Assembly (NCBI GenBank): GCA_045638265.1
Contig: JAZUBA010000023.1
Coordinates: 1 to 64,000, forward strand
DNA: 64,000 bases
Source: RGIG4140 sp045638265
GTDB lineage: Bacteria; Pseudomonadota; Alphaproteobacteria; CAAHEQ01; UBA3637
Reading direction: 5' to 3'
Made by a program: the position numbers and the translations under genes. Below are positions 17,429 to 26,071 of the stretch, piece after piece. The notes under the pieces are model-generated. The model was not told where the DNA came from. It worked only from the letters and a program-made list of their open reading frames with translations, and did not search any database. The stretch's first letter is position 1; each line of letters opens with the position of its first letter.

Positions 17429-20041
17429 TTATTCCGAAACTTTATATAGTTTTGAATAAAGCCAACTTAAACCTAACATACATCCGGCTAAACAAAAGAG
17501 TGCCAAAATACGGATTAAACTGCTTGCAGAAGCAACATCCCATATAAATATTTTGGCAACAACAATGTAAATTAAACCAAAGGCCGGTTTGATAAGTAGT
17601 TTGTGATATAAACCCATAACCAACCAAATGATACCTAATATGAACCATCCGACAGAATAACCGATTAATTCGGTAGAGGCTGAAGCATTACCAAACAGAT
17701 AATTGATAATCATTGATGTTAATCCAAAAGAATATATGATGTTCCAAATAAGTAATTTTTGTTTGTTTTCGGCTATAATGGTGTTGATGATAAAGAAAAT
17801 AAGCGGAACGCCGTATATCCAGAAGATAATTGGACTTTCAAGTAAACCTCTATCAATGACTTGAATTGTTTCAACGCCTAAACGGATACAGGCAACGATG
17901 AATAATGGTTTTGCTAAGCCTTTTTTCTTGAAATAATAAGCAAGGGTTGAAACCAAAAATATGAGGTTTGTAATCAGTGCAATATCTCCGATATTTAATG
18001 AAAGCATACGAATGCTATCATAAGAATTTGTTGCTAATTTGATTGTTTCCACTATCAAACTATATCCAAATGTTGTCGCAGTAATAATGGTAAATCCGAG
18101 TAAGTAGGATATTGCTGTTTTTAATTTTTCACTAGGGATATTTCTTCTTAATAAGGTATAAGTAATTATCGGTAAAATGATATAGGATAACCAGAAATTA
18201 AATGAAGGCAAACCTGTGGAAAATAATTCTTCATACTTATATGGATCGCTGCCGACAATTAAAATCCATAATCCTATTAATATAAAATGAGCAGAAAATA
18301 AGAGATACAAGGCAAGTAAGACATATTGTGCTATTTTCAGATAATCAAATTTTTGTTGTTTGTTTAATCCGATATAAATTAAAAGTTCGCTGATTAAAAC
18401 AAGACTCCAATAGCTTATAGGCAGTAAAAATGCCAAGCCGGATGTGATAATGACCGTTGTTGATAAAACAATCTGACCGGAAAGGGATTTGTTGCTCTCT
18501 TGCATACTTGATATCAATGAGAATAACAGAGGTACAATAGCACATAATCCGAACAAGGCAACGTAAATTGTTTCAAACATAAAATAACATCCGAGCAAAT
18601 ATATCGGTAGTCCGATATAATAAATCGGGAATAATATTTGTCTTCGGGTTGTCCAATAGGCATAATAAGCCGGTATAAAATAAATCAAGGCGATAATAAT
18701 TGAAATAATCGGTTTAAAAGTTGTTGTGGACGGATTTGCCCAAATAAACATTAAACAATAGGTCAATATGAAATTAATAGCAGTATATATGCCGTATTTA
18801 TTTGTTTTATACCAGCCGAGAATGATTGCAAAAATGCTGGATAATATCACTAAAAACCATTCGGTTGTTCCAAAGTTTGTTGTCAATAAAAACAGGTAAT
18901 TAAAGACGAATAAACCAATGAGTCCCATATGGAAAAGTTTTTGCCAGTGGATTGATAAATTCGGATGACGTAATAGATATATGCCTAAATAAGCAACCTG
19001 AACAATCAATAAGATGAAAAACCAAACCGAATCGTAGGGGTGATAAGAGTAGATTGTCCAAAAGATAATCCAAGCGTATGAGGCTATTAAACTAAATACG
19101 GATAAAGCAAAAGATTCCAATCGGTATGCTAAAATCAAAATGCTTAATGACAAAACAATCAGATAGGTTGTAATCCAAAAAGAAGAAGTTGCTTCTGTTG
19201 AAGCGATAAGAGGTGTTAAAAAGCCACCAATTGCACCTAAAAAAGCAATTAATACACCAAAACGTAAAGAACAGACAATACATAAAATAGTTGTTAAACA
19301 CATTAAAACGAATGAAAAGCTTTCCGGCACAAAATAGTATAATTTAGATAGGGCGTATGCAATGAAATAAAAAGCGGATAATCCAACGCCAAAAAGTGTT
19401 TGTCCGATGCGTTTGCCGTTAGCCATATGTTCTTTATGATAACAGATAACACCGGCAAATAATGAGATAACGGCACCGATTGTTAACAGAAACATCCGGA
19501 CGGCCGGAGAAAGAAAACCGTTGTCCAAAGAGTATTTAACAAGATAAAATGTTCCTAAAATGGCGGCAAAACCGGCAATCCATGAAGATAATTTGGCGCC
19601 AAAAAAGTGGAACGGATTTTGACTTTTTTGGGCTGTTTGAGAATTTGATGCAATCGGTGTTGTGATGATTTTTTCTTCTTTTTCTGTATGGATTGGTGTT
19701 GAAATAACACAATCCGTTGGTTTTGTCGATGCTTTGAATAATTGAACACTTGTGTCAATAGGTGTGTTTTCTTCTTTTTGTTTTTCGTCTTCTTCATAGT
19801 TTTTAAAAGGATTGTTATTTTCCGTTTCCGGTAACACAAAAAGCGGTTTTTGAGGTGGCTGAAGTTCGGTTAAGAACGTTGATGGATTTTCTTGTACATC
19901 TGATTGTTTAACAGGTTTTTTCTCATCAAGTTGTTTCAGAAAATGTTTTAACATCAGTTCTTCCAGTTTTCTGACATCTTTTTTAAGTGATTTGATTTGA
20001 AAAAAGCAAACAATAATCAAAAAAAGTAAAAATAGAACCAT
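17429..20041 (-). CDS. DUF2339 polytopic membrane protein
   Basis: 870 residues. An N-terminal membrane helix is followed by a short coiled coil (KKDVRKLEELMLKHF) and an acidic, low-complexity cytoplasmic segment to about residue 165. More than twenty closely packed membrane helices follow (the first reads SWIAGFAAILGTFYLVKYSL). This matches DUF2339 proteins, whose function is unknown; they are widespread in Gram-negative envelopes. I start at 20041 (ATG, with GAGG 6 bases upstream) rather than six codons earlier. Downstream a terminator separates it from the glycosyltransferase operon. Confidence 0.85.
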   Translation of the reverse strand: MVLFLLFLIIVCFFQIKSLKKDVRKLEELMLKHFLKQLDEKKPVKQSDVQENPSTFLTELQPPQKPLFVLPETENNNPFKNYEEDEKQKEENTPIDTSVQLFKASTKPTDCVISTPIHTEKEEKIITTPIASNSQTAQKSQNPFHFFGAKLSSWIAGFAAILGTFYLVKYSLDNGFLSPAVRMFLLTIGAVISLFAGVICYHKEHMANGKRIGQTLFGVGLSAFYFIAYALSKLYYFVPESFSFVLMCLTTILCIVCSLRFGVLIAFLGAIGGFLTPLIASTEATSSFWITTYLIVLSLSILILAYRLESFALSVFSLIASYAWIIFWTIYSYHPYDSVWFFILLIVQVAYLGIYLLRHPNLSIHWQKLFHMGLIGLFVFNYLFLLTTNFGTTEWFLVILSSIFAIILGWYKTNKYGIYTAINFILTYCLMFIWANPSTTTFKPIISIIIALIYFIPAYYAYWTTRRQILFPIYYIGLPIYLLGCYFMFETIYVALFGLCAIVPLLFSLISSMQESNKSLSGQIVLSTTVIITSGLAFLLPISYWSLVLISELLIYIGLNKQQKFDYLKIAQYVLLALYLLFSAHFILIGLWILIVGSDPYKYEELFSTGLPSFNFWLSYIILPIITYTLLRRNIPSEKLKTAISYLLGFTIITATTFGYSLIVETIKLATNSYDSIRMLSLNIGDIALITNLIFLVSTLAYYFKKKGLAKPLFIVACIRLGVETIQVIDRGLLESPIIFWIYGVPLIFFIINTIIAENKQKLLIWNIIYSFGLTSMIINYLFGNASASTELIGYSVGWFILGIIWLVMGLYHKLLIKPAFGLIYIVVAKIFIWDVASASSLIRILALFCLAGCMLGLSWLYSKLYKVSE

Positions 20042-20106
20042 GTGAACCTCGCCAAACAATAATATGTGTTAATGTATCACAAGGTCATATAAAAAGCAAT
20101 TGAAAT

Positions 20107-20700
20107 TTAAGCTTGCCCACATTCAGGGGAAAGGAAGGTTGCTTTAATGCCCATTTTTTTAAAGACATAGCTCCAACGGTCTAAATAAGGTGTTTCAAAC
20201 AAAATATCTTCACTGGCCGGTATGGTCAACCAAACATTATCTAATAATTCTTCTTCCAGTTGACCGGCACTCCATGTCGCACGCCCTAGGGTGATGAGAT
20301 ATTTTTGAGGACCTTTTTGCCACGCAATATCCATTAAAATATCTTGTGTAGATGTGAGAGAAAGTTTGCCGTAAGATTTTGTAGAGTCAACTTTGTATTC
20401 CGGTGAATGCAAAATAAATCCGTTTGCAAATTTATCCGGTCCGCCCAATAAAACAGTCGGGAAGTGTTGATTTTCAGGAATTGTAATTTGAAGTTGTTGC
20501 ATTAATTCCTGAAAGGAAGTGTTCGGAGCCGGTTTGTTGATAACCAAACCTTTGGCTCCGTTTTTGGTGTGTTCGTAAATATAGATGACCGATTTTTCAA
20601 ACCGTAAATCATCCATAGACGGCATAGCGACTAAAAAATAACCGCTGTAAGCCATAAACGAATCATTGCTGATATTATCGTTCCGGATTTTCTTCATCAT
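20107..20700 (-). CDS. yqgE: YqgE/AlgH family protein (UPF0301)
   Basis: About 197 residues. The family core begins at MAYSGYFLVAMPSMDD (from 20655) and includes SVIYIYEHTKNGAKGLVINKPA, VLLGGPDKFANGFILHS and ITLGRATWSAGQLEEELLDN. The role is not well defined; it has been linked to transcriptional control in pseudomonads. The start is uncertain: ATGs at 20700, 20697 and 20655 are possible, and the longer ones overlap the end of the FYDLN gene by about 25 bases. Confidence 0.88.
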   Translation of the reverse strand: MMKKIRNDNISNDSFMAYSGYFLVAMPSMDDLRFEKSVIYIYEHTKNGAKGLVINKPAPNTSFQELMQQLQITIPENQHFPTVLLGGPDKFANGFILHSPEYKVDSTKSYGKLSLTSTQDILMDIAWQKGPQKYLITLGRATWSAGQLEEELLDNVWLTIPASEDILFETPYLDRWSYVFKKMGIKATFLSPECGQA

Positions 20701-21040
20701 TGTCAAAACGCACGATACCGGTTAAACCTGAATTGTCTTGTTCTGCCAAATCCGGATCATCTTCCAAAATTTCCAATTCGTCAGGACCTAATTCATCATC
20801 AGATAAAGGCACATCTTCTGTCATTTGTAACAATGTTTCTTCATCTAAATTTTCATCATCAATCCGTGGAGCTGATTTTTTAGCCAACTTCAAGAGTTGT
20901 TTTGTTTTAGATTCTTCATAAGATTCGGGTGTGTACGTGTCTTTGCACTTTGGACATGTAAAACTTTTTTTATTCATATCATAGAAAAAAGTGCCACATT
21001 TTAAACATTTACGTTTGGTTCCCCATTCAGCTTTTGCCAT
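20675..21040 (-). CDS. FYDLN-acid (TIGR02300-like) zinc-ribbon protein
   Basis: 121 residues. The N-terminus AKAEWGTKRKCLKCGTFFYDMN followed by CPKC gives a four-Cys zinc ribbon (CLKC...CPKC) and the conserved Phe-Tyr-Asp. The C-terminal two thirds is very acidic. This is the alphaproteobacterial family named for its FYDLN motif; here the Leu is Met. Function unknown. AAAGGAGG precedes the ATG. It is divergent from cmk, the usual neighbourhood for this family. Confidence 0.85.
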   Translation of the reverse strand: MAKAEWGTKRKCLKCGTFFYDMNKKSFTCPKCKDTYTPESYEESKTKQLLKLAKKSAPRIDDENLDEETLLQMTEDVPLSDDELGPDELEILEDDPDLAEQDNSGLTGIVRFDNDEENPER

Positions 21041-21080
21041 ATATTCCTCCTTTGTGTTAAAAAAAACTTGTTATTTGTGC

Positions 21081-21108
21081 CTTTTACATGTTATGTTAAA
21101 ATTGTCAA
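21081..21108 (-). promoter_or_regulatory. Candidate promoter of the FYDLN-yqgE operon
   Basis: On the minus strand TTGACA (21108-21103), a 16-base spacer and TAAAAG (21086-21081). A plus-strand candidate for cmk, TTGTGC-N16-TAAAAT, overlaps it, so the two operons may compete for polymerase. Confidence 0.45.
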
Positions 21109-21143
21109 TAAAAATTTTACTTAAAACGGGGAAAAAATTAAAA

Positions 21144-21824
21144 ATGAATGTTATTGCAATAGATGGAAGTTCTGCGACAGGGAAAGGGACATTGGGTGCT
21201 AAATTGGCACAAGTATATGATTTTGCTTATTTAGATACGGGTGCATTATATCGGGGCGTTGCTTTTGAATTGTTAAATGCGGGTGTTGATGTATCTGATG
21301 AAAAAGAGGCTGTTCGTGTCGCAAAAAGCCTTTCGCCTGAAAAAATGCTCTCTTTACAAAACGAATCGGGAATACGGAATGAAACCTGTGGAAAAGCAGC
21401 ATCCGTTATTTCTGCATTTCCTTCTGTACGAGAGGCTTTATTTGATTTTCAACGCCGATTCGCCGAAAATCCGATTAAACAGGACGGAACACAGGCCAAA
21501 GGAGCCATTTTAGACGGTCGGGATATTGGTACGGTTATCTGTCCGGAGGCAAAATGGAAGGTTTTTTTAACTGCCAGTGCCGAAATTCGTGCAAAAAGAC
21601 GATTTAAAGAGTTGCAATTTAAAGGATTATGTGTTATATATGATGACGTTTTATCAGATATTCAGGCTCGTGATAAACGAGATAGTGAACGTTCAACGGC
21701 ACCTTTGCGTCCGGCAGACGATGCTTTTATACTGGATACCTCTGATTTAACGGCAGACGACGTATACGCTCGCGTCGTGGACTATATGAATGAGCGGAAC
21801 AAACAAGTCCCTGAAAAAGTATGA
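21144..21824 (+). CDS. cmk: Cytidylate kinase
   Basis: 226 residues, normal for this family. It phosphorylates CMP/dCMP using ATP. The P-loop is IDGSSATGKGTLGAKLA (Ser-Ala-Thr variant), with LDTGALYRGVAFEL for substrate binding, LDGRDIGTVICPEAKWKVFLTAS, and the lid RDKRDSERSTAPLRPADDAFILDTS. The start is the ATG where the conserved MNVIAIDG begins; an in-frame extension upstream crosses the FYDLN gene start and promoter and is not real. It precedes rpsA, the classic pair. Confidence 0.96.
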   Translation: MNVIAIDGSSATGKGTLGAKLAQVYDFAYLDTGALYRGVAFELLNAGVDVSDEKEAVRVAKSLSPEKMLSLQNESGIRNETCGKAASVISAFPSVREALFDFQRRFAENPIKQDGTQAKGAILDGRDIGTVICPEAKWKVFLTASAEIRAKRRFKELQFKGLCVIYDDVLSDIQARDKRDSERSTAPLRPADDAFILDTSDLTADDVYARVVDYMNERNKQVPEKV

Positions 21825-21870
21825 GCTTTTTCGGTGGCCAATTTTAAAATTTTTTAAGGAAAATATAATT

Positions 21871-23562
21871 ATGAATACTCAAGTAAACCAAATGCCGGTT
21901 GAAGATTTTGGTGCAATGTTAGATGAATTTATGGGCAAAGCTTCTTTACAAGGTAAAGTTGTTGCCGGTAAAATCGTCGGTTTTGATGATGATATGGTCA
22001 TTGTTGATGTCGGTTTAAAATCAGAAGGACGTATTCCTGTTGCTGAATTCGGCATTCAAAACTTAAATTTAGGTGATGACGTTGATGTTTTTGTTGAACG
22101 TTATGAAGATAAAAACGGTAACGTTGTATTATCACGTGAAAAAGCTCGTCGTGAAGAAGCTTGGGGTGATTTAGAAAAATCAATGCAAAAAGGTGAACAC
22201 GTTATCGGTACAATTTTCGGTCGTGTTAAAGGCGGTTTCACAGTTGATTTGAACGGTGCTACAGCTTTCTTACCGGGTAGCCAAATTGACGTTCGTCCAA
22301 TTCGTGACGTTTCTCCGTTAATGGGTGTTGCTCAACCGTTTGCTTTGTTGAAAATGGACCGTGTTCGTGGTAACATCGTTGTTTCACGTCGTGCCGTATT
22401 AGAAGAAACACGTGCCGAACAACGCTCTGAAATCATCAAAAACATGACAGAAGGTCAAGTTGTTGAAGGTACAGTTAAAAACATTACAGATTACGGTGCC
22501 TTTGTTGATTTAGGCGGTATTGACGGTTTATTACACGTTACGGATATTTCTTGGAAACGTATTACAAATCCGGCCGAAGTTTTGACTGTCGGACAACCGG
22601 TTAAAGTTCAAATCATCAAATTCAACACAGATTCAGGCCGTATTTCATTAGGTATGAAACAACTTGAAAACGATCCTTGGGTCGGTGTTAACGAACGTTT
22701 CCCGTTAAATGCACAATTCAAAGGTAAAATCAGCAACATCACAGATTACGGTGCATTTGTTGAATTAGCTCCGGGTGTTGAAGGTTTAATCCACGTTTCA
22801 GAAATGAGCTGGACAAAGAAAAACGTTCACCCAAGCAAAATCGTTTCTTTAAGCCAAGAAGTTGAAGGTATTGTTTTGGATGTTGATGAATCAAAACGCC
22901 GTATTTCTTTGGGTATGAAACAAATTCAAGAAAACCCATGGAAAGCATATGCTGATACACATAACATTGGTGACATCATTGAAGGCGAAATCAAAAATAT
23001 GATTGAATTTGGTATTTTTGTTGCTTTGAATGACGAAATTGACGGTATGATTCACACATCAGACTTGTCTTGGGAATTATCAAGCGAAGAAGCCATCAAA
23101 GATTACAAAAAAGGTATGGTTGTCAAAGCTAAAATTTTAGACATTGATGTTGAAAAAGAACGTATTTCTTTGGGTATCAAACAATTAACAGAAGATCCGT
23201 TTGCAACAGCTTCTGAAAACATCAAAAAAGGCGAAATCGTTACAGGTATCGTTTCAGCCATTGAAGAAGGTGGTATTGAAGTTGAAGTTAACGGTATTAA
23301 AGGTTTCATCAAACGCACAGACTTGGCAAAAGATCGTTCCGAACAAAAAACAGAACGTTTTGCCATCGGTGAAAAAGTTGATGCCAAAGTTACAGCTTTT
23401 GATGCTAAAACACGCAAATTAACATTATCCATTAAAGCTCGTGAAGTTGCAGAAGAAAAAGCTGCAATGGAAGAATTCGGTGCAACAAATGCCGGTGCTT
23501 CATTGGGTGATATTTTAGGTGATGCTTTGGCAAAAGCCAGCAAAAAATCAGCTAAAAAATAA
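21871..23562 (+). CDS. rpsA: 30S ribosomal protein S1
   Basis: 563 residues with six S1 (OB-fold) domains, as in full-length S1: for example GKVVAGKIVGFDDDMVIVDVG, VEGTVKNITDYGAFVDLGGI and FKGKISNITDYGAFVELAPG. It binds mRNA at the ribosome and is needed for initiation on structured or weak leaders. AAGGA at 21856-21860 sits 10 bases before the ATG. An in-frame extension upstream lies within cmk and is not real. Codon use is strongly biased to a few codons, as expected for a highly expressed gene. Confidence 0.97.
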   Translation: MNTQVNQMPVEDFGAMLDEFMGKASLQGKVVAGKIVGFDDDMVIVDVGLKSEGRIPVAEFGIQNLNLGDDVDVFVERYEDKNGNVVLSREKARREEAWGDLEKSMQKGEHVIGTIFGRVKGGFTVDLNGATAFLPGSQIDVRPIRDVSPLMGVAQPFALLKMDRVRGNIVVSRRAVLEETRAEQRSEIIKNMTEGQVVEGTVKNITDYGAFVDLGGIDGLLHVTDISWKRITNPAEVLTVGQPVKVQIIKFNTDSGRISLGMKQLENDPWVGVNERFPLNAQFKGKISNITDYGAFVELAPGVEGLIHVSEMSWTKKNVHPSKIVSLSQEVEGIVLDVDESKRRISLGMKQIQENPWKAYADTHNIGDIIEGEIKNMIEFGIFVALNDEIDGMIHTSDLSWELSSEEAIKDYKKGMVVKAKILDIDVEKERISLGIKQLTEDPFATASENIKKGEIVTGIVSAIEEGGIEVEVNGIKGFIKRTDLAKDRSEQKTERFAIGEKVDAKVTAFDAKTRKLTLSIKAREVAEEKAAMEEFGATNAGASLGDILGDALAKASKKSAKK

Positions 23563-23587
23563 TCAGTTGATATAAGCAAAAAAAGTG

Positions 23588-23619
23588 CCGTATCTTGCAA
23601 AAGATACGGTATTTTTTTA
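23588..23619 (+). terminator. Terminator after rpsA
   Basis: Perfect 9-bp stem CCGTATCTT (23588-23596)/AAGATACGG (23601-23609) with a GCAA tetraloop and a T-run. Confidence 0.85.
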
Positions 23620-23700
23620 TTTTGAACGGTTTATTTTTGATAAATTTGTGTGTTGGATATTCTGAATAGATGTAATTTTAAAAAATGTATGAGATTTATA

Positions 23701-23729
23701 TTGTATCAGATATTTTTTTATGGTATAAT
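23701..23729 (+). promoter_or_regulatory. Sigma70-type promoter of the ankyrin gene at 23763
   Basis: TTGTAT (23701-23706), a 17-base spacer, TATAAT (23724-23729). Transcription would start near 23736, about 27 bases before the ATG. Confidence 0.65.
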
Positions 23730-23762
23730 ATTGGTTAATCACGATATGAAAGGGGTATTTTT

Positions 23763-24221
23763 ATGGCATCAAATTATTATCAACCGACTATGTTGCAACA
23801 AGCTATTGAATCATCTGATGTTGACGCTGTTCGTTTCTTAACGGAAAGAGGGGTTGATGTCAATGAGTGTGGAAAGGGTACATTACCTCCGTTACATATG
23901 GCAGCACAACATGGTAATGCCGAAATTGTTCGCTTGCTATTGCGTAGCGGGGCAGAAGTAGATAAAGATTGTGGTTTTGAAGATGGTATGACTCCTTTGC
24001 GTGAAGCGGTCAAATGGGGGCATTTAGATGTTTGTAAAGTATTGATTCAATATGGTGCCGATCCGTTACAGGTTGATTTAGATGGCAATACATTAGCTCA
24101 TACGGCGGTGATGGGTGATAATCCTGAATTGTTGGATTATTTAAAAACACAAGGTGTTGATTTGGAACAAAAAAACATTGATTTCTTAACGCCGGCGGAG
24201 CTTTTGGCAACGTTAAAATAA
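23763..24221 (+). CDS. Small ankyrin repeat protein
   Basis: 152 residues, essentially only ankyrin repeats: four units with LPPLHMAAQHGNAEIVRLLL, MTPLREAVKWGHLDVCKVLI and GNTLAHTAVMGDNPELLDYL. There is no signal peptide or membrane helix. A GAAAGGGG ribosome site precedes the ATG. It is monocistronic between its own promoter and terminator. Partner unknown. Confidence 0.88.
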   Translation: MASNYYQPTMLQQAIESSDVDAVRFLTERGVDVNECGKGTLPPLHMAAQHGNAEIVRLLLRSGAEVDKDCGFEDGMTPLREAVKWGHLDVCKVLIQYGADPLQVDLDGNTLAHTAVMGDNPELLDYLKTQGVDLEQKNIDFLTPAELLATLK

Positions 24222-24247
24222 AAAGCAGAAAAGATATGAATAAAAAA

Positions 24248-24281
24248 AATCCTTGTTCAGAAAATCGGCAAGGATTTTTTG
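24248..24281 (+). terminator. Terminator after the ankyrin gene
   Basis: Stem AATCCTTG/CAAGGATT with a 13-base loop, then a T-run. Confidence 0.75.
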
Positions 24282-24339
24282 TTGGGGGTGGCAATCTTAT
24301 CTTGATGCGTTTTGTGTAAAGAGAATGGGGTAGGGTAAA

Positions 24340-24380
24340 CGAAAAAGGCAGAGAAAACCATTCAAATCTTCTCTGCCTAT
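24340..24380 (-). terminator. Terminator of the prepilin-like gene at 24441
   Basis: 10-bp stem AGGCAGAGAA (24346-24355)/TTCTCTGCCT (24369-24378), followed on the minus strand by TTTTTC. The stem and about 45 bases before it (including cgctcttttcataggcagag read on the minus strand) recur downstream of the gene at 26072. Confidence 0.8.
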
Positions 24381-24440
24381 GAAAAGAGCGAGGTTTACGC
24401 TTCAAAAACATAACATCCAATCTTTTGAAAATGTCTACCG

Positions 24441-25667
24441 TTATTTACAGACGGCGTAAACTGGTGGTAGAACCGAGACATCGTAATCTACGACTCCTTT
24501 ATCGAAATTAACATAGTATGGACGACAGGAACCATAATCAGTATTTGTCCAAGCAGTAATACTACCATATGCCTCTTTCATTGCCGTTATATTTTCTGAT
24601 ACATTTGCGTCATTATAGCTATCTACTGCTGTTGATGTATCAGCATGACAATACCCCCATGTTCCATTACATCCGCTAGCACAAAATGTATGCACACAAC
24701 CATAATCACTAAGTGATACAAGTGTTTTACCCAATGCTTGACAGAAGTTTTGAGCACTCCACCACATCCACATGTTTCTGCTAGACACAATAAATGGTGG
24801 ATTTGTACCTGGTTTTGGTGGTTGTATATCACTACTTGCATTTTGGCAAGTTCCTATTCTTCCGCTGGTATCTTGTGTACAAAATGTACCACTATAATCC
24901 ATAATCTCGCAATATTCCCCTCTGTTACAATCAGCATTTTTATTACACGTTTCCGGTAGTGTTTCGCACGTTCCCGAATCCGTATATTTTGTATCAAGAC
25001 TGCAGTAACAGTTCAACACTTTCCCCGTTACCTCATCGGTGAGCGTTGTTGCAAAACCGCCTTGACCGTCTTCCGATGTGTTTTCAGGACAACTCACTGT
25101 CGGCGTTGTTGGTTCGTCTTCATCATCACTATTGCCATTATTACCACCCACATTTTCCGCCAATTCGCCTGAACCATCGGCATTAAATAAGAACATAATT
25201 TCGTTGTCTTCTTCCGCACAGTTTTCGCCATCTGTTACCGTTTCACCATTTAATTTTGTTTCGGCAACATAGGGTAAAAATCCCGACTCTGAAAGCATAT
25301 TTTGACAGACTTTTTCTGTTACACCACCAACAGACACCCAATAGCCCTGTTCTGCCTGTTGACACGCACGTTCAGTGGTTCCTTCATTACCACACCCATA
25401 ATCAAACGGATAATTTTCTGCCGTCATTGTGCCGTTATCATATGGATTGCCAAGTGACAACATTTTTTGCACATTACGTGATGTAACTAATTCGGTTGCA
25501 AGTTGATGCGATGCCATATTGACTTCATTCAGCACATTGTTTGCCCGATATTTATTCATCGCATAAGTGTAACCTTGAATGCCTCCGATTGATAACACGC
25601 CAATAATGGCGAGAACGCCAAGCATTTCCACCATTGACCGACCAGATTCATTTATATTTGTTTGCAT
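24441..25667 (-). CDS. Prepilin-like protein with C-terminal lectin-like domain
   Basis: 408 residues. The leader MQTNINESG is followed by RSMVEMLGVLAIIGVLS, with Glu at +5, the prepilin signature. A globular part runs to about residue 175 and is almost identical to that of the gene at 58775. An acidic linker, a CPENTSEDGQGGF Cys module and a CNKNADCNRGEYC module follow. The C-terminal domain (about 285-408) has WWSAQNFCQALGKTLVSLSDYGC and WTNTDYGSC, resembling a C-type-lectin fold closed by AVCK. GGGAG precedes the ATG. Probably exported through a type IV pilus or type II-like machine and displayed; the ligand is unknown. Confidence 0.8.
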   Translation of the reverse strand: MQTNINESGRSMVEMLGVLAIIGVLSIGGIQGYTYAMNKYRANNVLNEVNMASHQLATELVTSRNVQKMLSLGNPYDNGTMTAENYPFDYGCGNEGTTERACQQAEQGYWVSVGGVTEKVCQNMLSESGFLPYVAETKLNGETVTDGENCAEEDNEIMFLFNADGSGELAENVGGNNGNSDDEDEPTTPTVSCPENTSEDGQGGFATTLTDEVTGKVLNCYCSLDTKYTDSGTCETLPETCNKNADCNRGEYCEIMDYSGTFCTQDTSGRIGTCQNASSDIQPPKPGTNPPFIVSSRNMWMWWSAQNFCQALGKTLVSLSDYGCVHTFCASGCNGTWGYCHADTSTAVDSYNDANVSENITAMKEAYGSITAWTNTDYGSCRPYYVNFDKGVVDYDVSVLPPVYAVCK

Positions 25668-25717
25668 ATTTTTCTCCCTGTTTTGTTAAAATTATGTAAT
25701 GAAATCAATTTATCCAT

Positions 25718-25747
25718 ATTGTATTTAAAGGTACGTTTATGTGCAAC
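25718..25747 (-). promoter_or_regulatory. Promoter within proximal palindrome (gene 24441)
   Basis: On the minus strand TTGCAC (25746-25741), a 17-base spacer, TACAAT (25723-25718). The same span fits the degenerate 30-bp palindrome and contains AAACGTACCTTT in the spacer. The leader would be about 44 bases. The same arrangement is found at 348-377 and 60647-60676. Confidence 0.7.
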
Positions 25748-25855
25748 GATTTCGCATACAAGCGGAAAAATGCGAGAAAATAGGGAAATATCACAAACAA
25801 GCCAACAGTTACTCATCATAAAAATTAAAAAAAATGCATAAAAGTGAAAAAAGTT

Positions 25856-25885
25856 GTTGCAATTTAACGTACCTTAATATGCAAC
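25856..25885 (-). promoter_or_regulatory. Distal palindromic operator (gene 24441)
   Basis: 30-bp palindrome: GTTGCAATTTAACGT (25856-25870) followed by ACCTTAATATGCAAC (25871-25885). It lies 138 bp from the proximal site, about 13 helical turns, on the same face of the DNA. Confidence 0.65.
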
Positions 25886-25969
25886 GCATAACAAATTAAA
25901 AAACAACATTTTTTATAAAAAACACAGATAAATTGCTATCACCAATTATTATCAAAAAATCACATACAA

Positions 25970-26006
25970 AAAGGCAGAGAAAATTGAAATAGTTTTCTCT
26001 GCCTAT
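25970..26006 (-). terminator. Terminator of the prepilin-like gene at 26072
   Basis: 12-bp stem AGGCAGAGAAAA (25972-25983)/TTTTCTCTGCCT (25993-26004), then TTTTTG on the minus strand. Same stem as at 24340-24380. Confidence 0.8.
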
Positions 26007-26071
26007 GAAAAGAGCGAAGTTTACATCTTAAAAACATAACACCCTACCCTCATTTTTAAATGTAATAACCG

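Noticed and set aside
20991..21143. N-terminal extension of cytidylate kinase
   Set aside because: The extension overlaps the FYDLN gene start and the divergent promoter; the conserved protein begins at 21144.
24441..25667. Diversity-generating retroelement targeting the lectin-like domain
   Set aside because: Lectin-like folds are classic targets, but no reverse transcriptase and no template repeat with adenine-specific differences were seen in the window.
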